From contig CM022670.1 of assembly GCA_012295275.1 (NCBI GenBank), forward strand, positions 9,083,006 to 9,147,005: a stretch of DNA of 64,000 nucleotides. The letters are read 5' to 3'. Numbering within the stretch: the first letter of the stretch is position 1; each line of letters opens with the position of its first letter. The DNA comes from Chrysomallon squamiferum. Lineage: Eukaryota; Mollusca; Gastropoda; Neomphalida; Peltospiridae. Both the position numbers and the translations under genes were made by a program. Positions 13,777-27,490 of this stretch are shown piece after piece. Under the pieces are notes generated by a model that searched no databases, was not told the DNA's origin, and saw nothing but the letters and a program-made list of their open reading frames with translations.

Positions 13777-13860
13777 GCTTCTACTAACTACTGCTACTAC
13801 TATTAGTATTAATATTATTATTATTGGTACTAGTAGTACTACTATCACTATTAGTAATGC
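13746..13860. repeat. (ACT)n / (ATT)n triplet repeat
   Basis: A run of ACT triplets followed by decayed ACT, ATT and AGT triplets. Confidence 0.95.
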
Positions 13861-14789
13861 TAAAACTTATACTAATACTATTTCTTTATGCAAAAATTAT
13901 AATTAAAGTACTCTAAGATTATATGTTTGACTCAAAAAAAATAAAAAAATAAAAAAAAATCCTGACCTTAGAAAGTATTTGTAGTATTTTAAGCAAATAT
14001 CCATTCATTTATTCTTTATGGGAAATAAATTAATGTGTTTTAGATGTAATTAAGCTGAACAAATTAAAAAAAATATATACATATGTTTTTAAGATTTATG
14101 GTTTTTGAAAATGAAATCTAAATTGAATTTTTTTTAGGGGGGAATACAAAAAAAATAAAATTAAAATTAAAAATTAAAAATGTCTCCCAGAATAACAACA
14201 AAAAGAAAGTAAAAACAGAAAAAGAAAAAACCGATACAAAATTAATTAATATGCACTCAATTTTTGAATAAGCTGATATAATATCCAAATCCAAACTGTT
14301 GCTTTTAATTTTTTGGAATGAGATCAGGTCTGTTTATGTTGTCAGGCAATTTTTACCTTTTCACAAATGTCAACAGTTCCTAAATAATTAAAATCATAAA
14401 CCTCTTCAAAAGTTTATTAAATTGTGAATTACAGCAGTTCTGCAGTAGATCGGTTGGATTTTATGTTGGTGTACGTTCATGCATAAGTGCATTTTTGCTT
14501 CTCTTGTACCTTTTGCACCTGCATAAAAATTTAAAGGGCCCTTTTGTTTTGCATTGTCTTATTATATTCTAGGTTTGATATAGAAAACAATTCACTTTTC
14601 TTTAGTATATTGCATGATCAGACAAGTAAATACAACATGAAAAAAACTATAAAAAAAACCCATTCTGTTTAATATTTCAGTATTATAGCTGACATTTGTC
14701 TAGATCATTGGTAAAGTCAAAACATTGTGAAGAACATTAGTGGAATTAATTGAATGATTTTTTTACTAAAAGATTTTACTGATGAATTG

Positions 14790-15380
14790 TAAGTGTTTAC
14801 ATTACTGTTTTCTAATTATGAATTGCAATAATCATAACTTTGGATGAAATCAGCAATTACTGAATATTTCATTAACTGCAACTAAATTCACATTATTATT
14901 ATAAAACTGAAGTTAACTTTTCTTTAGCACCGATATTTAACAAACTGTAAGTATTTGTATTAGTATAACTAACTTTGAAATAAATCTATTCAAAATGACA
15001 CAAATCAATTGGTCACTGTGATTCCTCTATATTGTTAGAGTATTTAATTTTATTCTTCCGTGAAATTCATGAGAAATGGTAATGGATTTTACAGTTATGA
15101 ACTGTAGGAAACATGATTTTCAATGAAACAGGCACATTTCATTAGTCTGTGGTTCAATCTGTATATTATTTGAAAAATAAAGTTATTTTATTGTACATTA
15201 TAAGGATATATATTGTAAATATCTACACTAGAATTGTAAAACCAAATCACCACAGTTTTGTTAAGAATTATTCAAATTATAACTCTGGTTAAAAATCTGT
15301 CCAAATTGGCAAATTTTGACAGTTACATGTGACACATCCTGTATGTTGTTAGAAAACTGAAGTTCTTATTAATTTTTATT
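14790..15380 (+). repeat. Diverged tandem array, unit about 135-180 bp
   Basis: Related segments recur: CACATTATTATTATAAAACTGAAG (about 14891), CCTCTATATTGTTAGAG (about 15024), CTGTATATTATTTGAAAAAT (about 15160) and CTGTATGTTGTTAGAAAACTGAAG (about 15340). Each follows a related CAATTGGTCACTG- or TTCATTAGTCTG-like segment. Divergence is high, so boundaries and copy number are approximate. Confidence 0.5.
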
Positions 15381-16162
15381 TTTTAAAACAGATATTTGGT
15401 TAAACTCACTGAAACTATTTTTCAGATGAAAGAAAACAATGAACTGTCTGTTAGGAATTTTCAAAAGGACTGAATTATATTTTTAATGTTCTGCAAAACT
15501 CCTTTGTGGAAATCATGCAGTATTTGTCATATCTGTATCACATTTCAGACTGAAGCTGCTAAATATCATGAATGCAATTTAGAATTATTATCTGTTGTGT
15601 CAAGTCACCTGAACACTGCATGAATGAATATATGTGAGTCAGTTAAAGAAGGAGACAGGGGGTAGTAATAACAACAGTTGTACACAAAACAGAGAAATGC
15701 ACAAAAGTGAGGGTGAAACTGGATCCTCGTTACTTAGCTATGAAAATATTACCTGTGAAAGTCATTTCTTAAAACTTCTGTTTATTGTGTTATTGACAGT
15801 CATTGCCAAACACGTTCATCTAGAGGTGTAAATATATGTATGAACTAATGCAAAAGGTAAATAATATATCATAAAAAAGAGTGAAAATATGAATGTATAT
15901 TAATGAAATGTAAACATTTAAATATATTGAAATGAACTATATGAAGTTCAAAATACATATTTATTAGAAAGTTTAAAAAATAATAAATCAAAGCAACTGA
16001 ACAGTAACTAACAACAAAAACCAATTAGCACCTTGCCTATATATTTTTTTATCATTAAAGGCTGTTTATTTAACACATACACATACACATGTATACATCA
16101 ATCTATCTGTCTATCTATGTATACCAACATGCATAAACACCCAGCTATATTTTCCTTCTTTT

Positions 16163-16236
16163 TCGTTTTTTTTTTTTTTTTTTTTTTTTTCTTTTTCTTT
16201 TTTTCTTTCTTTCCGTTTTTTTTTTCTTTTTTTTAA
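16163..16236. repeat. poly(T)/(TTTC)n block
   Basis: T homopolymer runs with occasional C or G. Confidence 0.95.
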
Positions 16237-17149
16237 TCTTTTCTCCTAACATGAGTATTTTAGAGTTTGTCTCCCCGCAAACCTTTTAAGACTGCAATTC
16301 ATGACATTTGTCATTTGCTGATCTGGTTAATCATTGTATTTTAAATCCTTAATGGTGTACTGTCTCTACCTGACAGGTAATTATTCTGTTTTGCTTAATG
16401 TTATCTTGACACAGAGTATTACCTTATCGTGGCAATGTCTCTATCACTATCCACGCAGTATTTGAACAAATAATTGTTTCTGTGTTCTGTTTAAGTCAGA
16501 CTGGTTATGTCAGAGTGATTGAGCTGACGTCTCGAATTCTCTTAATAAATGGTCGTGTTTTAGAAAACAGTATAAATTGTTAATAAATCAACAAATTAAA
16601 AAGTTAATTCTGAAGTTTTGATTGCTTTAAATTCTATTAAATATTGCTGTTGTATAAAACATTGCTAAAAAATGTATAATCTGAGAAGATGTACTTGATT
16701 AGTTAGCCGATTAATGTTATTTCTACAGTAAGGTATACATCATATATGTATTTAGGATGTAATGAGATAATGTTCTGTTAAACCATTTCTTCTTTTTCCT
16801 ACCACTTGTTAATGAAATCACTTTTCTTTCTACCATTAAATTCTTCATTCATTATTAATACCTTCTTTCCTTTATAAAATCAGTTCACAAAAGGTAAAAC
16901 TATTCTGATAAATAGTTCCTCTATTTTTTCTTCTCCTGTACATAATCTCTGACCATCGGCCTATTTCTTCGTGTGCGTCTGTCTATCCATCCATCAATCA
17001 AACCATCAAGCTTCATGTATTCTTCCATTCCCTCTTTTCTCATTAAACAACACACAGAATTCTGGTGGGTCTAGGGACCAGGCATGTATAAAAAGTCAGA
17101 ATGATATATCATTTGATAAATTTCTTTCCATCCATCCATCCATGTATCT

Positions 17150-17370
17150 GTCCTTACGCATTCATCGACCGACCTCGGGAACATTTAAGCCGAGAGAACA
17201 TTAATGTTATAAAAGTATATATTTCTGACACGACACGAGCAGCCATCATATAAATGAATTTCCTTATTACCCGAATGATTGATTAAAACAACAAAAATAT
17301 CAATACATCAGCTGTGAAGGTCGACCGGCAGTTTTCATTCACAACAATCCGGCAGTAACAGTTTAAGTCA
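17150..17370. other. CpG-containing island in AT-rich DNA
   Basis: CpG is rare over most of the first 37 kb but clusters here: CGACCGACCTCGGG, CCGAGAG, GACACGACACGAGC, GGTCGACCGGCAGT and ATCCGGCAGTAAC. The patch includes a CTCGG/CCGAG inverted repeat (17174-17193 region) and a perfect 12-bp palindrome AACATTAATGTT (17197-17208). No gene was recognised. It could be a regulatory element or a young insertion. Confidence 0.35.
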
Positions 17371-18673
17371 ACAGAGTTGTTAAAACTAATGCAGATATTT
17401 TAGTGCTGAAACAGGTGGTAATTGGCTGTCTATTAGGGAACTGACAACATGATGGTAGGTACTGATACAGCACAAAAGAGCAAAAATGTTTTAAGAATTT
17501 TATACAGCATCTTTTTCACTGATGGATAGCAGACACCACAGAATGGTAATGGTGAAATTTCTTACTAATTTACAGTATTGAAGTAATTTGGTTTTATTTT
17601 CAGTGTTTTGTACATAATTACTGATATGTGTGGTTGATGATCTATCTAATCCATATTTCAAAATTCATCTTCCTTTCTAAAATTATGCTTCTATATTTAT
17701 ATGTTATTCTTTGTGTGTGAATATGTGTGTTTTGTTTTTATAAAATGATAATTCTAAATACTGCATTTCTATTCATATAAATAAATATATGTTTTATATT
17801 ATATAAATATAGTTCATATGTGTTATATAAAAAATGTATTTGTGAATGTATGTATAAATGTGTGATTAAACTACATTTTGTTTTATACTTATCACTCAGT
17901 ATGTCCATATGTCGTATTTTTCAATATGTTTATGTACGTATGTATGTTTGTGTGTATGTGTGTGTCATACATGTAAGAGTTATCAATATTTGTTTGCTTA
18001 TATGGTCTGTCTTGTGATAACAACACTATCAACAGTGTTTAATCTTTCCACACCTAATTACTAGCCATTTTACACATGCAGTAAGTGTTCATTCAATGGA
18101 CACTGAGCATATTTAAATCAAGTGTTAATTCATTTATGTGTCTTTGAGGCAGAAAAATGGTGGTTAGATGGAAGCATTATGATATATTTCTGCATATCTG
18201 CAGAATATGTACCAGTGCAATGGACAGTACAAAATATAATTCACAGTTCAGATTCTTAATGAAATATCCCAAAAGAAAGTTGTGTGTTTATGTCAGCGCA
18301 GTATCTGATTACCCAAGTGCTGTTGTTTTCTAGCTTAACCCTAGTCTTACTTGAGCAGGAAATAAACACAATTTCGCATGCAAGCATCTATTATTGGATT
18401 CTCCATAGCCCGGCACTGATCAAACAGAACATGTGTGTTTGGCTGCATCATTATTTTCATTGCCGAAAGCCAGCTATTTGTATGGACTCACTGCCAGATC
18501 TGAGAATCAGGAATCTTTGTTTATTTCATTGACATTTATTTCTGTTTCTGGGACATGATGGACTCACTGTCATATTTTAATTGAAGAATAACCAGTCTGC
18601 AGTCTACTAGACTCCGTTAGAAGAAAAAAAAAATGTAACCCTATTTCACAAGAAGAGTATAAGGAAAAGTACT

Positions 18674-19060
18674 TTGGAGTTAACAGGTAAATGTCAGACT
18701 GTTTTTCAAAGCACTCTTACATTACAGTGTCTAACAGTGAGAAATCAGGAGGTATAATAATATTTAATTAAGACATAACATTATGATAATCAAATATAAC
18801 TGCATTTTACAAACTAGAATAGTGTAAGTGCATTGGGAGTTAACAGGTAAATGTCAGTGCCTGTTAGAAACCACTTTTCTAATACAGATTCTAGTGGTGA
18901 GAAATCAACATGTTTAATAAAATTAAATATTATAATAATTAGATAAATGTAGTTGAATTTTTTTTAACAAAAGAAGAATATCACAAATACAGGTAATTAT
19001 CAGTGTGGATTTGAAACCACAATTCAACCTACTGCTTTTAACTAACCATAAATAAATAAA
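18674..19060 (+). repeat. Diverged tandem array, unit about 155 bp
   Basis: GGAGTTAACAGGTAAATGTCAG occurs near 18677 and, almost unchanged, near 18837. Both are followed by CACTTTT- and GTGAGAAATCA-like segments. A third, more decayed copy (ACAGGTAATTATCAGTGTGG then GAAACCAC) starts near 18988. Confidence 0.75.
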
Positions 19061-19221
19061 ATTTATAATAATTAGTAAACATACAGTAATATGTAAAATG
19101 CAATAATTGTATTACACAAAAAAAGTAACTTAATTAGTAATTCAGATGTTTAGTCTCTTTGGGATGAATATTTATATTAATCTGTTTTAAGAAATTTTGA
19201 AATGTTTCTCCATTTAGCTCC

Positions 19222-19319
19222 TTTATTTTATTTTATTTTTTATTTTTATTTTTATTTTTATTTTTATTTTTATTTTTATTTTTATTTTTATTTTTATTTT
19301 TATTTTTATTTTTATTTTT
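19222..19319. repeat. (TTTTA)n pentanucleotide repeat
   Basis: About 19 units of TTTTA/ATTTT. The minus strand reads as Asn-Lys repeats, which is an artefact. Confidence 0.95.
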
Positions 19320-20636
19320 GTTGCTTATTTTTATTTTAATTTTATTTACTATTATTTTTTTGTTTTTCATTGCAACTAGAAAGCCTTTATAATTAACCCC
19401 AAATAATTTCTTCCACACCAAGACAACATTGATTAATATCAGACCAGTGATGTAATAAATGGATAGTGGATTAGTGATTAATTTTAGAGTGATTCACAAT
19501 TATTCGTCTCTAACTCACAGTCATTATTTACTGACTCATTGCATTTTTCTGTTTCCACTTTTGTGGACATAGCAGAAGATGATCTTGTGTATGTATGCTT
19601 AATGAAAGATTTTAAAAATAATAATGTTTATTAGGTTGTTTAATTTATTTTTTTATGAGAATGGAAACCTTTTGTCATTACTCTTTGGTCTACTGTTATT
19701 AATTAAGAGCAAGGAATATTTTACATGCATATTCTTACACAGAAAGCATATATTATGATTAAGACAGAGGACACTGTCTGGAATAAGAAATTACCTAGAA
19801 AGATTGATCATGTGAGCTATCATGTCTGTCTGACACTGTAACCACTTAGCTGTAATCTGTATTTTGCTTAGAATAACTGTCTGTGTGTGTTAATATTTAT
19901 GTCACATTTTACAGAAAGCCAGTTTATTTTATTTATTATTATTATTATTATTATTTTTTTTTTTTTTTGTTGATAGAAACCTATAAATCAGAAAAGTTGA
20001 TTCAAAGCATGACTTATCTGATTCTTCATCTGCAATACTCTTAAAACAACCCTTATTCTGTTCAAAGCCCTTTCTTTATTACTATGATATTTAAAAAAAA
20101 AAAAAAAAAAAAAAACAATGAAAAAAAAATTACGAGAGAAATGTTTTTAAAAATAATAAAAAGGAGAGATTTTGTTACTGAATTTTCTTTTGTCAAAGAT
20201 TGACACACAACAGAGAAAACCTGAATGAATGGTTCTTTGTTGATAAGACTCAATCAAGCCGTACGTATTGAAAGTTACATGATTTAGAGGTGAACATCAA
20301 AGCTGGGGTCAGAAAACCAGGTAAATAAAGTTACGTGAGTATTTGTGTTGGATTTATTCCCAGCTGGGTAGACTTCTGGTGTTAGGAAACACAGACCATG
20401 TTGTTTCTTTTATGTGATATCAGGTTTTAACTGCCCTGGCCTGTTTTATCTAATTAACCTTGGTGTGATACAGGATGCCAGTGGCCATGTAATGTGTTGA
20501 CATTTGTTATGTTTGAGAATTACTGACACAAATTATTATGAGACTTATTTGACCCCTAATAGAAGGAGCAGGTGCAGATCTATCTGTGTGTTGTAACAGA
20601 AAAAGAAATCGTTTTAAATAAAGTATATCAATAGTG

Positions 20637-20757
20637 GTAATAATAACCATGGTGGTTGTAATGGTAGCAGTAGTAACAATAATAACAACAATGATAATAA
20701 TCATAATTATAGTAGTAATAACAACAATGATGATAATAGTAATAATAATAATAATTA
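20637..20757. repeat. Decayed (AAT)/(AAC)/(GTA) triplet block
   Basis: Triplet-periodic AAT, AAC, AGT and ATG units, probably an old microsatellite. Confidence 0.8.
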
Positions 20758-23700
20758 CATATCAGCCATCATTAGCACCATTTTCCAGTTTTTGTAAAGA
20801 AATCTAGTCCTTCATCTGTTAAGTGTTTATTGTAACTCAAGGTAAGATAAGTTATAGGATGACTTTTAATGTATTTTGGGCTATGAAAAGGGTATCATAG
20901 GATAGCACATATCACAATTTTTTATAATTAACTCAGTGTCCTGGATAAACAGCTTTAAGTTACTAAGGATGTAGGCCTGTATAACAATGATTACTGATAA
21001 AGTTAGATAAAATAATTTGCAGGCATAATTAAATTAAAAGAATAACATTAGTATAGATATAATGTCTAGTGATATTAACACCATATGAAAGAATGAGTCA
21101 TTTATTTACTATTATTTTTCATTCTCACTGGGTTTTTTTTGGCAGGGGTGTTACAAAATTTATTTTTTAAATTATTAGGTATTTTTTTGTGGGAGGGGAA
21201 AATTGTTCCAATTTTATGATTTATATATTTTATTTATTATTCCTTTTTTTTTTTTTCACCCCCATTTTCTTCAGTTATCTTTGACCAGCAGTTCTCAAAC
21301 TTCAAAGCACCTATATAATAATATGTTAGAAAATTGAATGTTCAATTCATGACCACGTTGAAATAAGAACTGATTTCATTAATAACCTGGGTTATCCTGT
21401 AACTATAACTATTTCCTCTGATGTTGTCAGCAAAATTTACTGTTTTTGGAAACAAATACATCAGGCAGATGTGGACCTTTCATGCACGGAACAATGCATT
21501 TTTTGTTATTGACAGACCTCTGCACTTGATGCAATGATTATCTCATTAACAACAGTAATATGAACTTCTTTTCAAAAGCACAACATCAAAGGCTTTCAAT
21601 TTCAGGTATTACTGACTACTATAAATTTGAAGGTGATTGATTCACTGCATGTAAAGGTATTAAAATGGAAGCTTTAACAACGTACAGGCTGGTACACAAC
21701 TTACTTGTGTGCGATCAATCACTTGGGGGTGTTTTAAAGCTTTGTTGTTTGTACTTTGTGGAATATGCAAGATTGTGTTTGTTTATTGCAGAAAATGTTC
21801 TTTTTGAAGATAAAAACAAATTTAAAAATTATAGTTAGAAATGATATGAAAGGTAAAAGAAAATTTTATTTTTCACTTACGTTTATTTTTTGTTTCAGAA
21901 AAAGGTAACAAATGTAGACACATAAACAATTTTTGATTACCTTTTTATGATTGATAAAAACAAATGTCTTTTTCATTTCATTTCATTTTATTGTGATTTT
22001 TAGTGTAATGACTTTCATCTTCATCATTACTGTATTACATTCATTGTAATTATTTAGTAGTAGATGTAGTGTGTGTGTGTGTGTTAGAAATTATTCTCAT
22101 TATATTAATAATTTGTGTCTTGTTAATTCTTGAAGATGTTAACACCCTGTGTTTACCTACCATTCTTTGTACATTTAAAAGGACTGTAGAAAATTGGGTT
22201 TCCACTCAATGTTAAAGGTTATAAATTCTCATGCAAAACTGTCAGTTTGTTTGTTTGAATAACTGTTTTGTCAAGATACTCTTATTTATTGTTAAAAAAA
22301 GAAAGGAAAAAAAAGAATTTTTATATCATTTTTCTTCTTCAGTTTCTTTGATTGATTTTTGTTTAAAAAATTTTTTTTTTTTTTTGTGAATTTTTTTAAT
22401 TTTTAAAAATATTTTCTGTAATTTTGGTTTTATTTAAAAAAAAAAAATTATCAAACGGTATACAAAAATAAAGTTAAAACTGGAAACCTGTACCATGAAA
22501 TTAGCATATTGAATCACATGAATTCAAAACTGCTACACAATAAATGTGGGCTATATATAATGTTAAATACACAAACAAGAAATTACATAGTAATCCAATT
22601 GTCTTTATTTTTTATTTTTAGGGAAACACAAGATAGTAAACTTAAATATGATACTCTTTAAATTAACCTATAATGTATCTGACTTTACAACAGTGTAATT
22701 TAAGTCAAAATGAAAACCTTTCAGTGACCTGGTGTAAGTAAAAGTCTGGATTTGCCCTTACAGAATTATAACCAGACTGGAGTAACCATTACTTGTTTGA
22801 TATTTTGATATTTTGATCTGTTTCTGATTTGACAGTTGTGAGAAATGAAGTAGTGTTATCTATACAACTATCTTTGATTATCATTTTTATGACATTTTGT
22901 TGATTAACTTGTGTGTGTATCTGGGATGGTATTTTTCTGTGACAAAGAAGTTAACTGATGTTTCAGAGGAATTTTTTCTGTAAAGGTTTTATTTTGGCTG
23001 TTGAATAAACAAAAGGTAAAGATTGGAACAGAGAAGTAGGATTTTTTTTTTTTTTTTAATTTGAAGTTTAGGTTTGAAAAAAAAAAAAAAAAAAACATCA
23101 TTCATTCAAACACACACAGAATAGATACACATTCACACATGCATGCAGACACAAAACTCAAACAGACATATGCACATATACACAAAACACACACAAGTAC
23201 ATGTATACATTTATAAATAAATAATTTAAATTTATAGCACTGTTGATTGACTTTTAGATAATGTAGATTATTTTAATATTTCTTGACTTCAAAAATCTCA
23301 GTTATTTCATGGCAAAAATATATACTGTGTGTTATCTTCAAATGTGTGCTAAAAACCCAGAATTATACTAAATATTTTATGTGTAAAATGTCATCAATAG
23401 TTTGGCTATATTATATGTTATTGGCTTGATGTTTTATTGACCCATTAGTCTTATTCTTTTATTTGATTTTGATTTTATGTGTTATTATTAGTTTAAGTCT
23501 GTGTAAGAAATTAGAATTTAGTTACATTTTTGTACATCTATAATGACTGTCTTTTTAAAATCTTTTTACTAAATGAGTTACAAAATAATTCAGAATTATT
23601 TATTAATTATCTGTCTGTTTGATTGTTTATTTATTTATTGAATTTATTAAATTAATTATGTTTGTATGTGTGTATGTATTATAAGTTTTTACAGTGTAAT

Positions 23701-23969
23701 AAGTAAAAGCTCATGTTTGGATTTATGGAACACATGAAAACACATGGCTGATTTCATTCTGTTGTGTTATCTCAGGCAGCTTTATAATTACCCAGTTTAA
23801 ATACTGTTATCACTTCACCATTTAAAAACATCGCATTCTGGAGTTAAAAAAGAAGCCAGATTAATTCATTGTTTATCTGTCTGTGTACACCTGCTAGCTT
23901 TGTATATACAGAAGATTATACAGATTTAGTATAGTTATTTATATACATACCTGTGATGTCAGTGTTACA

Positions 23970-24275
23970 AGTCATTATAATCTAAATTTAATAGACCTAA
24001 TACCTTTCTGTATGTAATTGTAATCTAAATTTTAAAACATATAATATTCAAAATAAATATATTTTTATATACTTAATCATAATCTAAATTTTAAAAATTA
24101 GAATTCTTTCTGTTCTTAATTACAATATAAATTTTATATAACTATAATATCTATATGCACTTAATTATAATCTATATTCCTTCCATATTACAATCTAAAT
24201 TTTAATAAATATAATATATCCATTCTAATCTACAAATCATTCTGTATATAACAATAATCCAACCTTTAATAAATG
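23970..24275 (+). repeat. Diverged tandem array, unit about 45-60 bp
   Basis: The motif ATAATCTAAATTTTAA recurs in variant form near 23976, 24020, 24081, 24124, 24168, 24192 and 24223. Several copies are preceded by CTTTCTGTATGTAATT- or CACTTAATTA-like sequence. Confidence 0.65.
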
Positions 24276-26203
24276 TGCTTAAAATAAAATTATTTTAATT
24301 TGTCATTAATTTTTAATTTCATATTGACTTTATTTTTTAAACTTTTTTATAATTTCCCATTTTTTTTTTTAGACTTCACATGATAACTAAGGATACATAA
24401 ATGTTAAAAACTAAATTTTAATACATTTTTTTTTATCTATAACAGTATAGTATTGTTTTTAAAAAACAAAAATTAAAACATAAATAATAGACAACACCAG
24501 TATCCCTGGATATTTTATCATTTCAGTTTTCATCTGTTTTTTTTTTTACTACAATTTATTGAAGCTAAAGTAGACATCTTTAAAACAAAAAAAAAAAAAA
24601 AAGGATTGAATTAAATCACTAGCAATGTTTGTATTTTAACTTCTTTTTTTAACACTACACATTTTTTTTTTTTGATTTACTTTGTCATGTGAAGAGGTAA
24701 AAAGTTCAAGCCTATCCTTCTTGCTGAAAAAAACAACAGCCTTAGCAATAAAACAAAACAAAACAACTATCAACTTTATTTGAATAAATTCTTTGTTGTT
24801 AAATTGTTCCTTTGATTTTATGACTTTTGTGTTATTTTCCAGATGACTGGTTTTACTTTTTAATAGACAGTTTATGGCTGCATTGATCACATGTTATGTA
24901 AAGGAATTTTAAAAGGAAACGCCACATATATTATTATTTTTTTATTATTTATACAGGCAATGATTAGAAAATATGTATATAACTAAAAAAGTTTAAAAAT
25001 TTTAAAAGTAAAAGAAACAAAAAAAAAAACAATAATAAATAAGAACTTTAATTGTAGTCATAGTCATAGTATTCAGTATGGAGGCAACTGCCATCCTATA
25101 TTCAGACAAAACAGTGAGTAAAACAAGGGAAAATGGTACTTGAATCTTTCTCACTTCAACATTTCAAGCAAATTAAACCCTTCTGCACCCTCTTAACTAA
25201 ACAGTCCAAATATACCAGTGGGTGAAATTAATCTGTTTATAGTTTTGAAAAATAAAATTAATTACATTCCTACTGTCCATCATGAAATATTATTTCATAT
25301 TTCAGAAAAAAAAATAATGTAATGAAAAGTGCATAATTCTAGTGCATATTATGAGTGTGACAAAAAACTCTCCAGTCTGCTTTTTTTATTTCACAATCTT
25401 TACTTTTTTATTTTAAATTAAAAATCATTTGTTAGCCTGTTCACATTAGTATCTGGGAATATGAGTTGTAGTTCATGAAGTGTTGAGGTATAATAGATTA
25501 CAAGATCAATACTTTGTACTGTACCCTGGTTTATCATAGGCAATATTCTTGACATCCATTATTTGCCTATGTTGTGGTACTTGAAAGCTGAATTTGATCT
25601 TTTAACTTACATAGAACATAATACCATTACCTTTGATTTTTAACATAAATAACAAATAGCAAAACTGGTTTTAGCATATGAACTCAAATTAAAATAAGTT
25701 AATGTTATCTTTGATTTTTGACTATTTATAAAACACAGTTCAGTGCATTGAGTGGAATAAGTATTTAACAGTAAAAAAAACATTTTCAGGCACCTGCACA
25801 TTTTATTGCCTTTGGGCATATATGAACAACCTGAGTATGGCTTTACTTGAATGATTCAATCTAGCTTGGTGAAATTCAAGTTAGGTACACTTTGCAATAT
25901 AATATTGGTTTACCTTGCAGTCAGTAAGACTATGTAATTTCAAATTTATATCCATTAATTTATATGTCCTCTGTATTGTTCACACAAGCTAGGTCAGTGT
26001 TAGTTAAACTTTTCCTCTAATGTAAGAATTTTTCCCACGGTGTTATAGATTTCATGCAAAAATATGGATATTGCCTGTATGCAAACCATGAAATACTAGA
26101 ATAAACACCAACAACAAAAAAAAAATAATAATAATAAAATGACATCAAAATTAATAAATAACAATTGTAGTGTTTTTTAACTGTAAATTATTCATGCATT
26201 ATA

Positions 26204-26204
<1 letters not shown>

Positions 26205-26239
<35 letters not shown>

Positions 26240-26283
26240 TTTTAATTTAAAAAAAACACATTTTACTTTTTTTTTTTTTTTTC

Positions 26284-26316
<33 letters not shown>
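26205..26316. repeat. Paired long T homopolymers
   Basis: Two T runs of about 30 bases or more separated by a short A/T-rich segment. Confidence 0.95.
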
Positions 26317-26722
26317 AGCAAAAATGTGTGAAACATAAACTATTCCAAATTCCTTCCCAAAGTGATAAAATGTTTAAATTATGCATTGAAATGACAGCTC
26401 AATAACTTTCTGTGTGTGTGAAAGATTTCTCCTCAGTGGTAATGAAATGTCTGTTTTGGCCCAGAAGCAACAAAGCAGTGTTTGTTACATCCAGTCCTGT
26501 TATGAATCTGTCAAAATTACCCTTGTTTGCACTGATGTTGAAATATCATTGTTAACTTTCAGACTTCTGGGTGCATTTGTTGAAACAGAATTCTTAAAGC
26601 TAATGTTCCCATACAAAGATTGTGTTTGCTTGCAGGTTAAATATCATAGTCTTCTTTAAAATGATAATAGATTTTGTTTCCTTGTATTCTTTTTCAGAAT
26701 TACTTTACATATATATTATTTA

Positions 26723-26725
<3 letters not shown>

Positions 26726-26759
<34 letters not shown>

Positions 26760-26850
26760 TAACATTTATTTATTTATTTATTGTTTTTTTATATATATTA
26801 TTTATTTATTTTTATTATTTATTATTAATTTATTTTATTTTATTTTTTCC
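26726..26850. repeat. (ATT)n/(TTTA)n microsatellite block
   Basis: ATT triplets (about 26729-26758) followed by TTTA tetranucleotides. Confidence 0.95.
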
Positions 26851-27259
26851 AATTTGAAAATGTTTCATTGAATTTATATTTTCTAATTTGAAAAAAGCTT
26901 CTTTCATTTATTTTTTTATTTTTGTACTTCAAAAAGAAATCCTTACTTTTCTATATAATGTAAAAATCAGTCTATTAAGATCATTTTAATAAAGGAGCTA
27001 ACTCTATTGTATTAATCTCAGTATTAAACATTTAGATCAAAACAAATATTCTCTGAAGTATAATAAATACAGTTACCTTTTTACAGAGCAAACAAGCTGA
27101 TAACAACATATTCAGTTACTATCCAATTAACATACAGTAAATAAATAATCATCTTATTAAAGCCCAATATAGGTTAATTAGTTTTAGATAAACAATATTA
27201 GGTTATTATAAGCTGTTAGTTTATTAAACTGTTTTCTGCATGAACAGAGTACATACTTA

Positions 27260-27490
27260 TAATACTGAATGGCAAATTATGTTTTTGATATTGAATGACT
27301 TAATATAATTATTACCAAGTTATTATTATGACAAACTGAACTCATATTTTCAATATTGAATGGCTGACTGTACTACTAAGTTATTACAATGACAAACTGA
27401 ATCTTTGTTTTCAGTATTGAGTGACACACTATATTTCCAAGTTGTTATACTGAGAGCATATTTTTTCAATATTGTACAGACATATACTTA
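27260..27490 (+). repeat. Diverged tandem array, unit about 62 bp
   Basis: Copies begin GATATTGAATGACT (27287), CAATATTGAATGGCTG (27351), CAGTATTGAGTGACAC (27412) and CAATATTGTACAGAC (27467), with a partial copy at 27261. Each contains AAGTTATTA..ATGACAAACTGA-like sequence. Spacings are 64, 61 and 55 bp. Confidence 0.8.

Noticed and set aside
26414-26659. 81-codon open frame with mixed composition
   Set aside because: The peptide matches no family I know, and there are no clear splice or promoter signals. Could be chance.
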